Of a stretch of DNA of 15,799 bases, positions 1 to 8,025 are shown one piece after another. The stretch is from Tieghemiomyces parasiticus (Eukaryota; Kickxellomycota; Dimargaritomycetes; Dimargaritales; Dimargaritaceae): NCBI GenBank assembly GCA_027575765.1, contig JANBPT010001045.1, positions 1-15,799 on the forward strand, in the 5' to 3' direction. Position 1 is the first letter of the stretch; every line of letters begins with the position of its first letter. Made by a program: the position numbers and the translations under genes. A model generated the notes under the pieces. The model worked only from the letters and a program-made list of their open reading frames with translations, ran no database searches and was not told the DNA's origin.

Positions 1-1209
1 ACATCAGCATATATTATCCTCATCAGCATTGATTGTTACTTTTATTTTTTGAATATGCTCGTTGCTGGTGACCTTTGATGCCGGCTTCATTCATGTTTTT
101 CACGTTTGGATGTGACGGTGACACTAAAAAAAAGAGCACTGTGACTTACTTTTATTGAAAGACAATTGTACCGTAGTAGTAGGCAATGAAATCCCGTGAG
201 GGGGGGGGGGAGCAGCCATACCAACAGGATGGCGGGGCGGATCCTGTTAAATTTACACTGCGTACTATCCCTAATATACTTGAGGTTGTTAGTGTGTACC
301 TCCACTGCTGCTAGCGTTAGGGTGGTGAGTATGAGCGTTCCTCGTAGCATAGACGTTGGTGCCAGTTCTCAAAACGTAATCCTTAACTCTCCCTTCCCTT
401 CAATATGCCCCTCGGAGCCATGGTCTATCCTACGCATTTACAGGCAGCATTTGTTATTGTCTAGCTGGAGACGGGGTACGTTACTGAACGGGTCTGGCAT
501 CTGAAGTCAGGGACTTGGAAGTCCCCTGCAAAAGTACGCCTTCAGCCGCTAACTAATCACCGGGCCTGCGGTAGCTTAAGCCGCCCCTCTAGGTACCGCT
601 ATGTGTTGTCATTGATGAGATCCAATATAATACTAACAATACCTCAACCCCATGCCCTTGAGCTATAGCCTTGTCATGGGGCTGTGCTCATCGATGGATA
701 CAGTGCAAACATACAATCCTAGGTTAGACAATTGGAATACCAGGCAGCCTGATCGTCGTGAACCGGCCATCTTATTGTCTACTGCACAGGGGTGGGGTAG
801 TGGCCGTTGTCCTTTCTGAATCTTAATAAAGATAATCCTCAGAGAGGTAATTGTCCCGACGCACGCCGTTAAGATACAGGAACAATGGAGCTAGTAAGGC
901 GAATTATCTCCTGAGGGGCCAGTATGCCTTGGTCACAATCTATCCTTACCTACCACACAAGAGAAATCGTGGCCATCAGCCCATGTTGGGAAATTACGAT
1001 GCGCTTTACATTAATTCTAACATCGCAACGGTATTTCTGGTATATAACTACGGTAGTCAGCCACCCTCACCCCTCGACCTTCAGAATCGTTTTCATCACA
1101 TATTCGCCTCAATATTCCAGCCACTTGCCCGATAAACTGATCCTGCGTGTACCGCCTTCCATATTTAGTTAACCCCCGACCTTTCTTCCCTCACTTAACC
1201 TCCGCCGCC
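1..1209. other. Gene-poor left flank
   Basis: I see no recognisable gene here. The open frames are short, lack GC-rich third positions and show no known motif. The stretch holds an 11-base G run (200-210), a short hairpin-capable palindrome (508-528), a perfect TACTAAC at 631-637 that could be an intron branch site, and a TATA-like element near 1041. The last 60 or so bases are pyrimidine-rich and look like the 5' leader of the next gene. I see no tRNA or rRNA signature. Confidence 0.6.
1041..1047 (+). promoter_or_regulatory. Candidate TATA box (TATATAA) for the mucin-like CBM19 gene
   Basis: TATATAA lies 163 bases before the ATG of the downstream secreted protein. That spacing allows a 5' leader of about 120-130 bases. 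There is no other support for the transcription start, so this is a motif match in a plausible place. Confidence 0.4.
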
Positions 1210-1914
1210 ATGAAGGTGCTATTCGCACTCACTTTAACCCTGGTCGTCCACGGAAGCACTGCCCAGCCTTCCCTCATGGGTACCGCCACCTCATTCCCGT
1301 TGTCGTCTGCCCCCGACCTGGCCATTGCCACCCCCAGTTGGGCCGACGCTACCCACCCTTCCCCCATGGCCACAACCACATCGTTTCCAGTGTCGTCTGT
1401 CCCCGACCTGGCCGTTGCCGCCCCCAGTTGGGCCAGCACTAGCCATCCTTCCCCCATGGCCGCAACCACATCGTTTCCAGTGTCGTCTATCCCTGATCTG
1501 GCTGTTGCCGCTCCCAGTTCGGCCAATACTAGCACGCCAGTCCCCACAGCAACTGGCCTCCACACTTGGTCGACGCCGGCCGCCTTGGGGACTTCCGTAG
1601 TGCCCCTCACATCCTCCGGTTCGACTACGTCCGTTATTACTACACCTACTTCCTTGGCCTCCACATGGTCGCACGGTCCAACGCCACCTGATGCGAACCC
1701 TAACCCTGGCGTAAACACCAACACGAACACCAATACGAACGCTGTATCGGAGACCCCTGAATCTTGCCTGTCGGGTACCATGGCCTGTGGTGGAAATTAC
1801 CCAGGAGGCTTTACCATATGCCACTGGAATAAGCCCATCAGCTTTATGTGCGCACCATACACCACATGCCAGCCCCAGGGTAACCGCGTTATTTGTGGAG
1901 CCGGGGCGAATTAG
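1210..1914 (+). CDS. Secreted mucin-like protein with a C-terminal CBM19-like cysteine module
   Basis: A 234-residue single-exon protein. Residues 1-18 form a signal peptide (hydrophobic core LFALTLTLVV, likely cut after STA), so it should be secreted. Residues 20-109 are three 30-residue repeats rich in Ser, Thr, Pro and Ala. A Thr/Ser/Pro-rich stretch and an Asn-Thr run follow, together a probable O-glycosylated stalk. Residues 184-234 form a six-cysteine module (C186, C193, C204, C214, C220, C229) with MACGG, GFTIC and CAPYTTC motifs. This resembles CBM19, the chitin-binding module of fungal chitinases. The same spacing occurs in the small protein at 7623-7892. No catalytic domain and no GPI-anchor tail are visible. 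The ATG at 1210 was chosen because it has a gccgccATG context and directly precedes the signal peptide; an upstream in-frame extension would bury that signal. Chitin or cell-wall binding is inferred, not shown. Confidence 0.85.
   Translation: MKVLFALTLTLVVHGSTAQPSLMGTATSFPLSSAPDLAIATPSWADATHPSPMATTTSFPVSSVPDLAVAAPSWASTSHPSPMAATTSFPVSSIPDLAVAAPSSANTSTPVPTATGLHTWSTPAALGTSVVPLTSSGSTTSVITTPTSLASTWSHGPTPPDANPNPGVNTNTNTNTNAVSETPESCLSGTMACGGNYPGGFTICHWNKPISFMCAPYTTCQPQGNRVICGAGAN
1267..1536 (+). repeat. Three tandem 90-bp coding repeats
   Basis: Units at 1267-1356, 1357-1446 and 1447-1536 each encode 30 residues of the form PSxMxxxTSFPxSSxPDLAxAxPSxAxxxx. The second and third units differ at about 12 of 90 bases, which suggests a fairly recent in-frame duplication. 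The first is more diverged. The unit count may vary between strains, as is usual for mucin-like stalks. Confidence 0.9.
1711..1740 (+). repeat. Asn-Thr dipeptide microsatellite
   Basis: A short run of AAC/AAT and ACC/ACG codons encodes alternating Asn and Thr just before the cysteine module. It probably extends the glycosylated linker and could change length by slippage. Confidence 0.7.
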
Positions 1915-2445
1915 CCACCTTCTTGCCCATAAGGCACCAAGTGATAGCTGTTGCGCGCTGACAATATATAGCTGGTAAGGGCAGCTCGAGCGAGAGGTTG
2001 TACAGTCGTCTTGGAGTTGTCCATTAGCGAATTTCTTATGTTCATATAAAGCAGATTGATAACCCTACATCTTAGCTGGCTAAACACGGCCCTAAACCCT
2101 AATGGTTCACTTTGGGGAGTGTTATACTTATTGACCCCCTTTGGACGCCTACAATGAGAATAGGGGGGATGGTTAAACAATGCCCGGTCGATCCTTTCCC
2201 TCCGCCGAGCGACTATTTCCAGCCAAGTGCTGCGGACTATACTGCCGCCTTTACCAAGCAGTCAACTTAAGCCTTGACATGTGCGGCTACTTCACGGCTG
2301 ATGTTGATAGGGTGCACTTACCGCAGTTTACCCAGCGTGAATAGAGTTGTGCTACCTTCTGGACCTTGTCGAGCCGCGCGTCCCATAGTATTTTTCTCGC
2401 TGGTTTTCCCTCTCCATACAGAGTGGCCCATTCCTACATTAGACC
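1915..2445. other. Intergenic, 3' region of the secreted protein and promoter of the AlkB gene
   Basis: No gene recognised. It contains two telomere-like bits near 2090 that are too short to mean anything, and a pyrimidine-rich run at about 2395-2440 before the next ATG. I see no convincing TATA box. Confidence 0.6.
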
Positions 2446-4241
2446 ATGCCCAGTAGACCGGAGGCCAATGCCGCCACCCTCGACGCCAACTTGGCCGTAC
2501 TGGCCAGTATATTCGAGGCCGTACCCTTAGAGACGCTTCGTGCCACGTTAGTAGGTCCAGCCGGGCATTCAGTTGAACGGGCCGTCGATATTCTTACAAC
2601 TCCGGCACCGGATTCGACCGCCGGAACACTCAGAAGGAAACGATCGACCCAGACGCGACTCACCACCCTGTTCGGCCTGGGGTCACCAGGCAAGGCCCAA
2701 CGGCCACGTCTCGAGACACCCGTTGAGCCGTCGAACCCGATACTCCCGCCGACTCTGTCTACCTCCGCCTCGCCAACCGGGGGTACGTCTACCACAGGTA
2801 CCGCCGCCCCGCCACCACTCGCGGAACTGATCAAGTGGAACGCGGAGGCCGTACGGCAGACAACGACACCACCGCGGGTCAAGTCGCGCCTCGTCTACCT
2901 TCAGCGACCCGAGGATGTGGAGCGCGCCCTGCCCTGTATCTTAATCCCCAACTTTCTGCCGGTAGCCTTGGCCAAGGAACTCCTTCATGATTTGTTAGAC
3001 CTAGCACCCCGGTGGCCCATACGTGAGTGGTACATGTTTGATCGTTTGGTAACGTCATCGAACCGATCGATTCTCTTTGCCGATGATGATTTTCCCGAGC
3101 ATCTATTTAGCGAGGCTACCTGTGACGCGCCGGCTGCAGAAGGTGAGGCGAGGCCAAAAGAAAGCCCCCAAGACACGCCGGCTACTCCTACGGATAAGTC
3201 AGAGAAGCCCATCGGCGTCGACGAGGCCAATAAGCAGTATAAGGAACCTTCTGGCGGCTCTTCGATGGGCTATTATTACAATGGTCGGCCCATGGATATT
3301 CACCCATACATTGACGTGATGCGAAGGGCCCGAGTCCTGGTTGAGGCCAAGGTGCACGAGGTGTTGGCCGCACGCAAGCGCAGCCCCCTCGAGAGTTCTG
3401 AGCCCTGGCGGGCCAACGCCACGGTGGCCAATAGTTACGACGGATCGGTCGAGGGGGTCGGTTGGCACAATGACCGGGTAGGTGATTAAGCTATATTTTT
3501 TATGGATTGCTTGCTTATCATTATTACTATCATAGGGGAGGGGGTTATTTGATATATTTTGAGGTTTCCCTCCCCCCTCTATCTTCAATCGATTGGAAGG
3601 GAAGGTGTTGGAACAACCAGAGAGTATAGATTTTTGTAATGGCCTTGGCCGCCCCATGCTAATCGAATTGCCGCCCGTTCCGATCTACCGCCCTCGCCCT
3701 TCCACGCATTGCGTGCTTGACCAAGTTGACCAACATTGGACCGTTCCCCACCATCGCCTCACTCTCTCTCGGCGTGACACGCGAGTTCCGTATCCGCCGG
3801 ATCCCGGGCATCTTGACCCAGACTTCCAATACCACTGGTTCTTTCACCTCAGCTGCTACGACACCTATATCCCATACGCCTATTACCCATGCAATTCCGC
3901 TCCCGCACAATTGCCTGCTTATCATGCTACCACCCATGCAGGAGGAGTACCAGCACACCGTCCCGCGTCACACTCCCATCGACCGCCACCCAATCAGCGG
4001 CAGCATTCGAATTAACCTCACCTTCCGGCATTACCGTAGCGAATACGGGCCCTCGAGTAACCCCTGCTGCCACTGTGGAATCCCGTGCCAGTTACGGCCC
4101 GTCACCAAGCAGGCTACAACCCTCGGCCGGTACTTTTACATGTGCGAGGCGGACGCACTGCATGGACAGGGAAAGTGCGGATTTTTCCAGTGGTTGGATC
4201 CGGTGATAGCCAAGGCGATTGAGGAGCCGGGATCGAGGTGA
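2446..4241 (+). CDS. AlkB-family 2OG-Fe(II) dioxygenase with CUE domain and GRF zinc finger, two exons
   Basis: Exons 2446-3477 and 3726-4241 give a 515-residue protein. AlkB homologues use iron, oxygen and 2-oxoglutarate to remove alkyl groups from DNA or RNA bases. Residues 12-52 look like a CUE ubiquitin-binding domain. Residues 69-76 form a PIP-box-like motif. The catalytic domain runs from about 148 to 448: iron ligands H341 and D343 (in GWHND) and H421 (in QHTVP), and the 2OG-binding R439 and R445 within RINLTFR. A Pro/Asp/Lys/Glu-rich insert (about 227-268) interrupts its first half. Residues 458-502 are a GRF zinc finger (C459, C461, C484, C495, with GRYFYMC and GFFQW), a fold that binds single-stranded DNA in other repair proteins. 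The join reads HNDR-LTNIGP, which matches the family's expected continuity after the HxD motif; without it neither half would be functional. Nuclear DNA-alkylation repair is the likely role. The ATG has a gaccATG context. The convergent neighbour lies 159 bases downstream. Confidence 0.92.
2650..2673 (+). other. PIP-box-like motif in the AlkB homologue
   Basis: Encodes QTRLTTLF, preceded by the basic RRKRST. It fits Q-x-x-L-x-x-hydrophobic-F, with Leu where canonical PCNA-interacting peptides have Phe or Tyr. It sits in the disordered linker between the CUE and catalytic domains, where such motifs normally work. PCNA binding is inference. Confidence 0.5.
3478..3725 (+). other. Intron, AlkB gene (248 bp, phase 0)
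   Basis: The donor is GTAGGT immediately after the codon for R344, and the acceptor is CAAG before TTGACC. A branch-like GCTAATC occurs at 3658-3664. The interior has in-frame stops directly after the donor. The boundary was set mainly by protein continuity across the iron-binding region; the acceptor has only a moderate pyrimidine tract. Confidence 0.85.
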
Positions 4242-4400
4242 CGATGGGTAATTCTGCTATACAACGGATTTTAGTCTGAAGTTATTTATGTATATATCAG
4301 TGGTGAAGGAGGTATTACAGGTCAAAGTTACACACGGAGAAATCAATAGGTAGTCTGGCGGCCTCAGGGCCCGCAGCCTTGACAGGGGATCACGCTACGT

Positions 4401-5327
4401 TTACTCTTTAAAATCAACATCCTTCTCCATACCCATCGCTGGCGTAGCTAGCCGCTCCACTTGGCCCCGCACGGGGACAGCAGCCTTTTGCCGTTGGCAG
4501 GCGCCGAGACGATCCCGGGTAACATGTACAAAGTACTGGATATAGAACAGCACCACGGACCCGGCGACCATGGCCAAAAGGGTAAGAACCACTTTCCACG
4601 GGGGGTTCAAATGGTAATCGAGGAATGGGTACACAAAGTAGTGCTGGCCGGCGTGGACCACGTAAGCGAGGGCCATATAAAGCAGGAGGCAGACGATGAT
4701 AATCAGGCTATGACTGGCCACCAGGGGTGCCCGGTTGCATGCAACTTCGATGAGAATAAGAACTAGGTCCGTGGCGTGGGACGCCACGTTGGTGAAGGTC
4801 AGGAACGGCGTGCTATGGTGGGAGGGGTCATACAACATTGACCAGTAAATGATGGGCACCAACACGTGAAACACGATAATCGTATCGTACAAGAACCAGA
4901 GGACGACCTGGTAGGGCCGGTATTGGGGCGCGAAGAGGGGCAGGTCGGCGGCCCTCACGCTCCAGCGGTCGCTGTCATCGCTGCACGCGCTAACGTCCAT
5001 ATCAGCACCATTCTGAGGCTCGTTCACCGCGACCAGAGTGTGACGGGGACGGTGCACCCGGGCGGCGGCGCCGGGACCACAACAGTACACTGCGGAGAAG
5101 GCCGTGGCGAGGATAAAGTAGGTGGTGAGGCCCAGGAAACCCCAGCAGGTCAAGTAGAAGAAGAAGGGCCCCCGGTTCTGATAGAACATGGCCCCGAGGA
5201 CCGCCAGTGCGTAGAGGGTCACGACAAGTCGAACAGCGAAGAGAGCCCGTGGCGAGAGGATATGCGAAGTTGCGAAGGTCTCCGTATCGAGACGGTCGAA
5301 CCCGAAGAACCGGGACAGAACGGCCAT
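4401..5327 (-). CDS. Six-span membrane protein, Rolling stone / FAR-17a-AIG1-like
   Basis: A 308-residue polytopic protein with likely membrane segments at about 27-48, 55-79, 138-166, 181-196, 202-225 and 244-269. The motif FFFYLTCWGFLGLTTYF (about 55-71), the repeated LYD/IIYWSMLYD region and FVYPFLDY (231-238) resemble the Rolling stone and FAR-17a/AIG1 families. In AIG1 and ADTRP a conserved Thr and His form a lipid hydrolase active site; T60 (in YLT) and H184 (in ASHATD) sit at comparable places, though the loop between spans 2 and 3 (80-137) is longer here and Asp/Ser-rich. The ATG at 5327 has a caaccATGgcc context; the few codons before it start only with TTG, so I did not use them. 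The C-tail is charged and cytosolic-looking. Family placement is from motif memory and moderately sure; function is unknown. Confidence 0.8.
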   Translation of the reverse strand: MAVLSRFFGFDRLDTETFATSHILSPRALFAVRLVVTLYALAVLGAMFYQNRGPFFFYLTCWGFLGLTTYFILATAFSAVYCCGPGAAARVHRPRHTLVAVNEPQNGADMDVSACSDDSDRWSVRAADLPLFAPQYRPYQVVLWFLYDTIIVFHVLVPIIYWSMLYDPSHHSTPFLTFTNVASHATDLVLILIEVACNRAPLVASHSLIIIVCLLLYMALAYVVHAGQHYFVYPFLDYHLNPPWKVVLTLLAMVAGSVVLFYIQYFVHVTRDRLGACQRQKAAVPVRGQVERLATPAMGMEKDVDFKE

Positions 5328-7622
5328 GGTTGCAACAAGCGGCACAAAAAACAAGAAAACTTGCCGACGGTTTATGGTGACAATAAGGGTAGGGGTGGGT
5401 GGAGTAGAGGGACAAGAGGGGGGGGCGAGATCAGTAGATAAAAGCTAGCAGCGATGGGCGAGTAAGCTCGGCGTAGGGAGGGTGGGGTAGACTGGGAGGG
5501 AACAGATGCCGCTTCTGTAGTGGTGACGCGGGCTGCTGTTTTTATAAGACCAGGGGCCCGTCGATCGTAGGCTGATGTTCGCTTGCTTTCCCTCACTCGC
5601 CCCTTACTGGCATTTCCACTAGAATACAGCCATGTCTTGATGACCATCGTCTGTATGAAGGGAAGGAGCAAATACTCAGGATCGCTGGCGGTTGCGGCGG
5701 AGTTAAGCCCAGCCCTTAATTCAGTCACTTTCATTCCCCAACCCCCCCCTCTTTTCCGCCAAATTGGTGACTGATTCAGGGAGACGGCACTGCATCGTTA
5801 ATCGCAGCGGGGAGAACCTAACCTACCCAGCCTGCAGTACAGCGCCCCGTCTCCCCTCCTTGCCTAACGTTACTACACACAGCATAGTCGCATCCCTGCT
5901 GCCATCGCGCGCGCCGTTAGCCCCGAGGGAGAAACGTCGACCGTCTGGATCACCCTTCTCTTTGCCTACATCCAAGTAGCGGGCAGCGGGGTGCCACTTG
6001 GTTCTAGCTGTGACTTACCAGAAGTGGCTCTAAATAACCTCCCTTTCCCCCCATGTTGACTTGGGCATGAGACAGGAGGCCTTGGTACAACCTCGGTCTC
6101 ACCATAAACGGAAATGATGACTGTGTGTGGGCGCCATTATCGACGGTGCTTCCCACAAGTCCATTAGTCGCAAGGGGGAGGGGGGGTCCGCACGGACTGA
6201 AATTTACCTTTGATCCTATTAACTCAACCGCCAGTGAGCCTCTGCCTTACACGTATCATTATTATTTTTTCTTTGGCCTGCATAGTCATCTGTGTGTTAC
6301 CCTAGTACCGATCGGCGCTTGGCCCTAACATAATACTATTTAAGTCTCTGCCTAGCTATCCGCCCAACCCCCTCACTGGCGTCGTTGGCCCCGCTTCACT
6401 TCAGCCAGTGTAAACCCCAGTCTCCATAGTGCTCATCTGCCTGAATTTACCAACTATGGAATTGTATGAGGAGTGGCACTGCAAACTCTCAGTTAACTGT
6501 GGTGGGCTTTAGACAAGCACCGTGCGGACCTGGGCACGTCTGGGTACATTAGCTGATCCTCGGAGGTCGTGGGAACTGAAAATTATGTCACTAATATACT
6601 ACTTGGAATTAGGAAGAGCAGTACAATTTCCTGGTGAGCTGTATGGCTGGAGTTGGTAAATCTTCACGCGAAGGTACTTCTGAATGATTAAGGTAGGGGA
6701 GATTACCTAGCCTGAGCACAGCGTTGTCCATTCGGAAGGGGAAGCATAGGCCAAACGACTCCTAAACCCACGTTATTTGGTATGTGAAAACAAGGCAGGG
6801 GAAAGAGTGGATCAGCAGCCACACAGTGAAACAATGTTAGAATAAGGGAAGCGTGTTTAACATCCTCAATTCCACAGGTCCATGTCCCTAGTTTCTTCTA
6901 CTTCCACCAGGGATACTTTGCTATGTCACGTCAATCCAGTGGGTGGACATAATAATTATATGCTTGTAGCATTGAGACCTTGTGGTACCAGCGTGGTTAA
7001 AACGGAGATAGTGAGATCCCTGTCTAACGCCTCTGTGGCAAACTCGACAGTTGAGTAACTCAACAGTGGGCAGTTCTTTCAGAACCCTACGTTGTCATAT
7101 GCCAAGTATATACAATTGGATTAGGCGAAATAGGCAACAGCTGAGCCTTTTCTCAGTAGGGATCAACTACGAAGCTCAGGGTCGGGTCGCAAGTAGAATG
7201 CGACTTCCCATTATCCTTGACCATGAGATAGGTCACGTCAGACCCCAAGCCTATACCTATAACCTGCGGCAGTAATAAAAGGAGGGAGGGGGTTGACCTT
7301 GTCTGCCTAGCCATCAAATATAATGCCTACATTAGGAGGGACGATAAACAACCTCCACCAGGTCAGTAAGGGGAATTTTACTAACGACTATTGGCCAATG
7401 GCGAACTGCCTTATCATATGAGTTTAGGTGGTTTATTAGGCCAATTAGAAGCTGGAGTTGGTAAGTGACTGCCCGGCAGGGAAGGACAAATATCGCTGGA
7501 ACGATACCAACTTGCGGGCGGTTACCATTAAGACGGAGGGCTGGAGTATGGATCCTTTGCAGGAAGGCATAGCTACCAGTCCAAAGTCGTAGCATGAAAA
7601 GGCTCATGCAGTATCTGCAGAC
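5328..7622. other. Gene-poor 2.3-kb stretch
   Basis: The first 270 bases or so are the promoter and leader of the membrane-protein gene to the left (pyrimidine-rich on the minus strand, with a TATA-like element). From about 5750 to 7620 the base composition is even, stops are frequent in all frames, and no open frame shows a known motif or biased third position. I found no tRNA, rRNA, long terminal repeat or terminal inverted repeat. It may hold non-coding transcripts or decayed sequence that I cannot recognise. Confidence 0.55.
5539..5546 (-). promoter_or_regulatory. Candidate TATA box (TATAAAAA) of the six-span membrane protein gene
   Basis: On the minus strand TATAAAAA lies about 212 bases before the ATG at 5327, followed by a C/T-rich leader. 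The position is plausible for a leader of 150 bases or more; it is a motif match only. Confidence 0.4.
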
Positions 7623-7892
7623 CTAGTAGTTGCAAATGATGTAGTTGCCGTTCGGGTAGCACTTGGTCCCCGGGGCGCAAGCGAAGCTGACGAGGTTGCC
7701 CCAGTCACAGACGGTGAACCCTTGGGCGTAGGTACCACCGCAGGCCATGTACCCCTGGGTGCAGGGCTTGGGCTTGGGCTTCCAGAGGGCGGCCGGGGCG
7801 GCGGCGGCGGCGGCCTCCTCCTGGGGAAGCGCCACGGCGGTGGTGGCCAGGAAACCGGCGACGAGGGCGAGGGCGGTGGCGGTGAACTTCAT
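7623..7892 (-). CDS. Small secreted cysteine-rich protein with CBM19-like module
   Basis: An 89-residue protein. Residues 1-21 are a clear signal peptide (KFTATALALVAGFLATTAVA). A short Ala-rich stretch (A27-A32) coded by a GGC run and a KPKPKP linker follow. Residues 44-89 are a six-cysteine module: C44, C51, C62, C72, C78, C87, with spacing x6, x10, x9, x5, x8. MACGG, GFTVC, CAPGTKC and the GNxxIC ending recall CBM19 chitin-binding modules. The spacing is identical to that of the C-terminus of the protein at 1210-1914, so the two modules are paralogous. The mature protein is almost only the binding module, as in small secreted effectors or wall-coating proteins. The strong TATA box, C-rich leader, accATG start and GC-rich codons suggest high expression. 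The extension upstream in the same frame is promoter sequence and was not used. Confidence 0.88.
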   Translation of the reverse strand: MKFTATALALVAGFLATTAVALPQEEAAAAAAPAALWKPKPKPCTQGYMACGGTYAQGFTVCDWGNLVSFACAPGTKCYPNGNYIICNY

Positions 7893-8017
7893 GGTGGACG
7901 GAGTAGGTGTCAAGGATGGTGGGTTGGGAGGATAGGGGGGCGGGAAAGGGTCTGGTAGCTGGTAGTGCGGGTGAATGGCGTTGGGATACTGATCTAAACC
8001 CAGGGTGAACGGTCGAC

Positions 8018-8025
8018 CTTTTATA
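8018..8025 (-). promoter_or_regulatory. TATA box (TATAAAAG) of the small secreted protein gene
   Basis: Minus-strand TATAAAAG, about 125 bases before the ATG at 7892. The intervening leader is C/T-rich (runs such as CCCCCCTATCCTCCC), typical of strongly expressed fungal genes. This is the best core-promoter match in the window. Confidence 0.65.

Noticed and set aside
200..210. Two 11-base G runs (200-210 and 13801-13811) as a paired signal
   Set aside because: They have unrelated flanks; simple homopolymer slippage explains them.
508..528. Palindrome CAGGGACTTGG with its complement, a possible hairpin
   Set aside because: The arms are 6-9 bases with a two-base centre and one bulge. It is isolated, with no gene end or T run beside it.
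648..681. CCCCATG and CATGGGG inverted pair
   Set aside because: Seven-base arms with a 20-base loop are expected by chance in a window of this size.
1191..1824. Long minus-strand open frames opposite the secreted repeat protein
   Set aside because: They mirror the GC-rich third positions and the repeats of the plus-strand gene, have no family motif and no sensible start.
2088..2104. Telomere-like CCCTAAACCCTAA
   Set aside because: Only about two units, no array, and the window continues with ordinary genes.
6640..7461. Shared 14-mer GCTGGAGTTGGTAA at about 6641 and 7451
   Set aside because: One 14-base match between two points is near chance expectation for a 16-kb window, and the flanks do not align.
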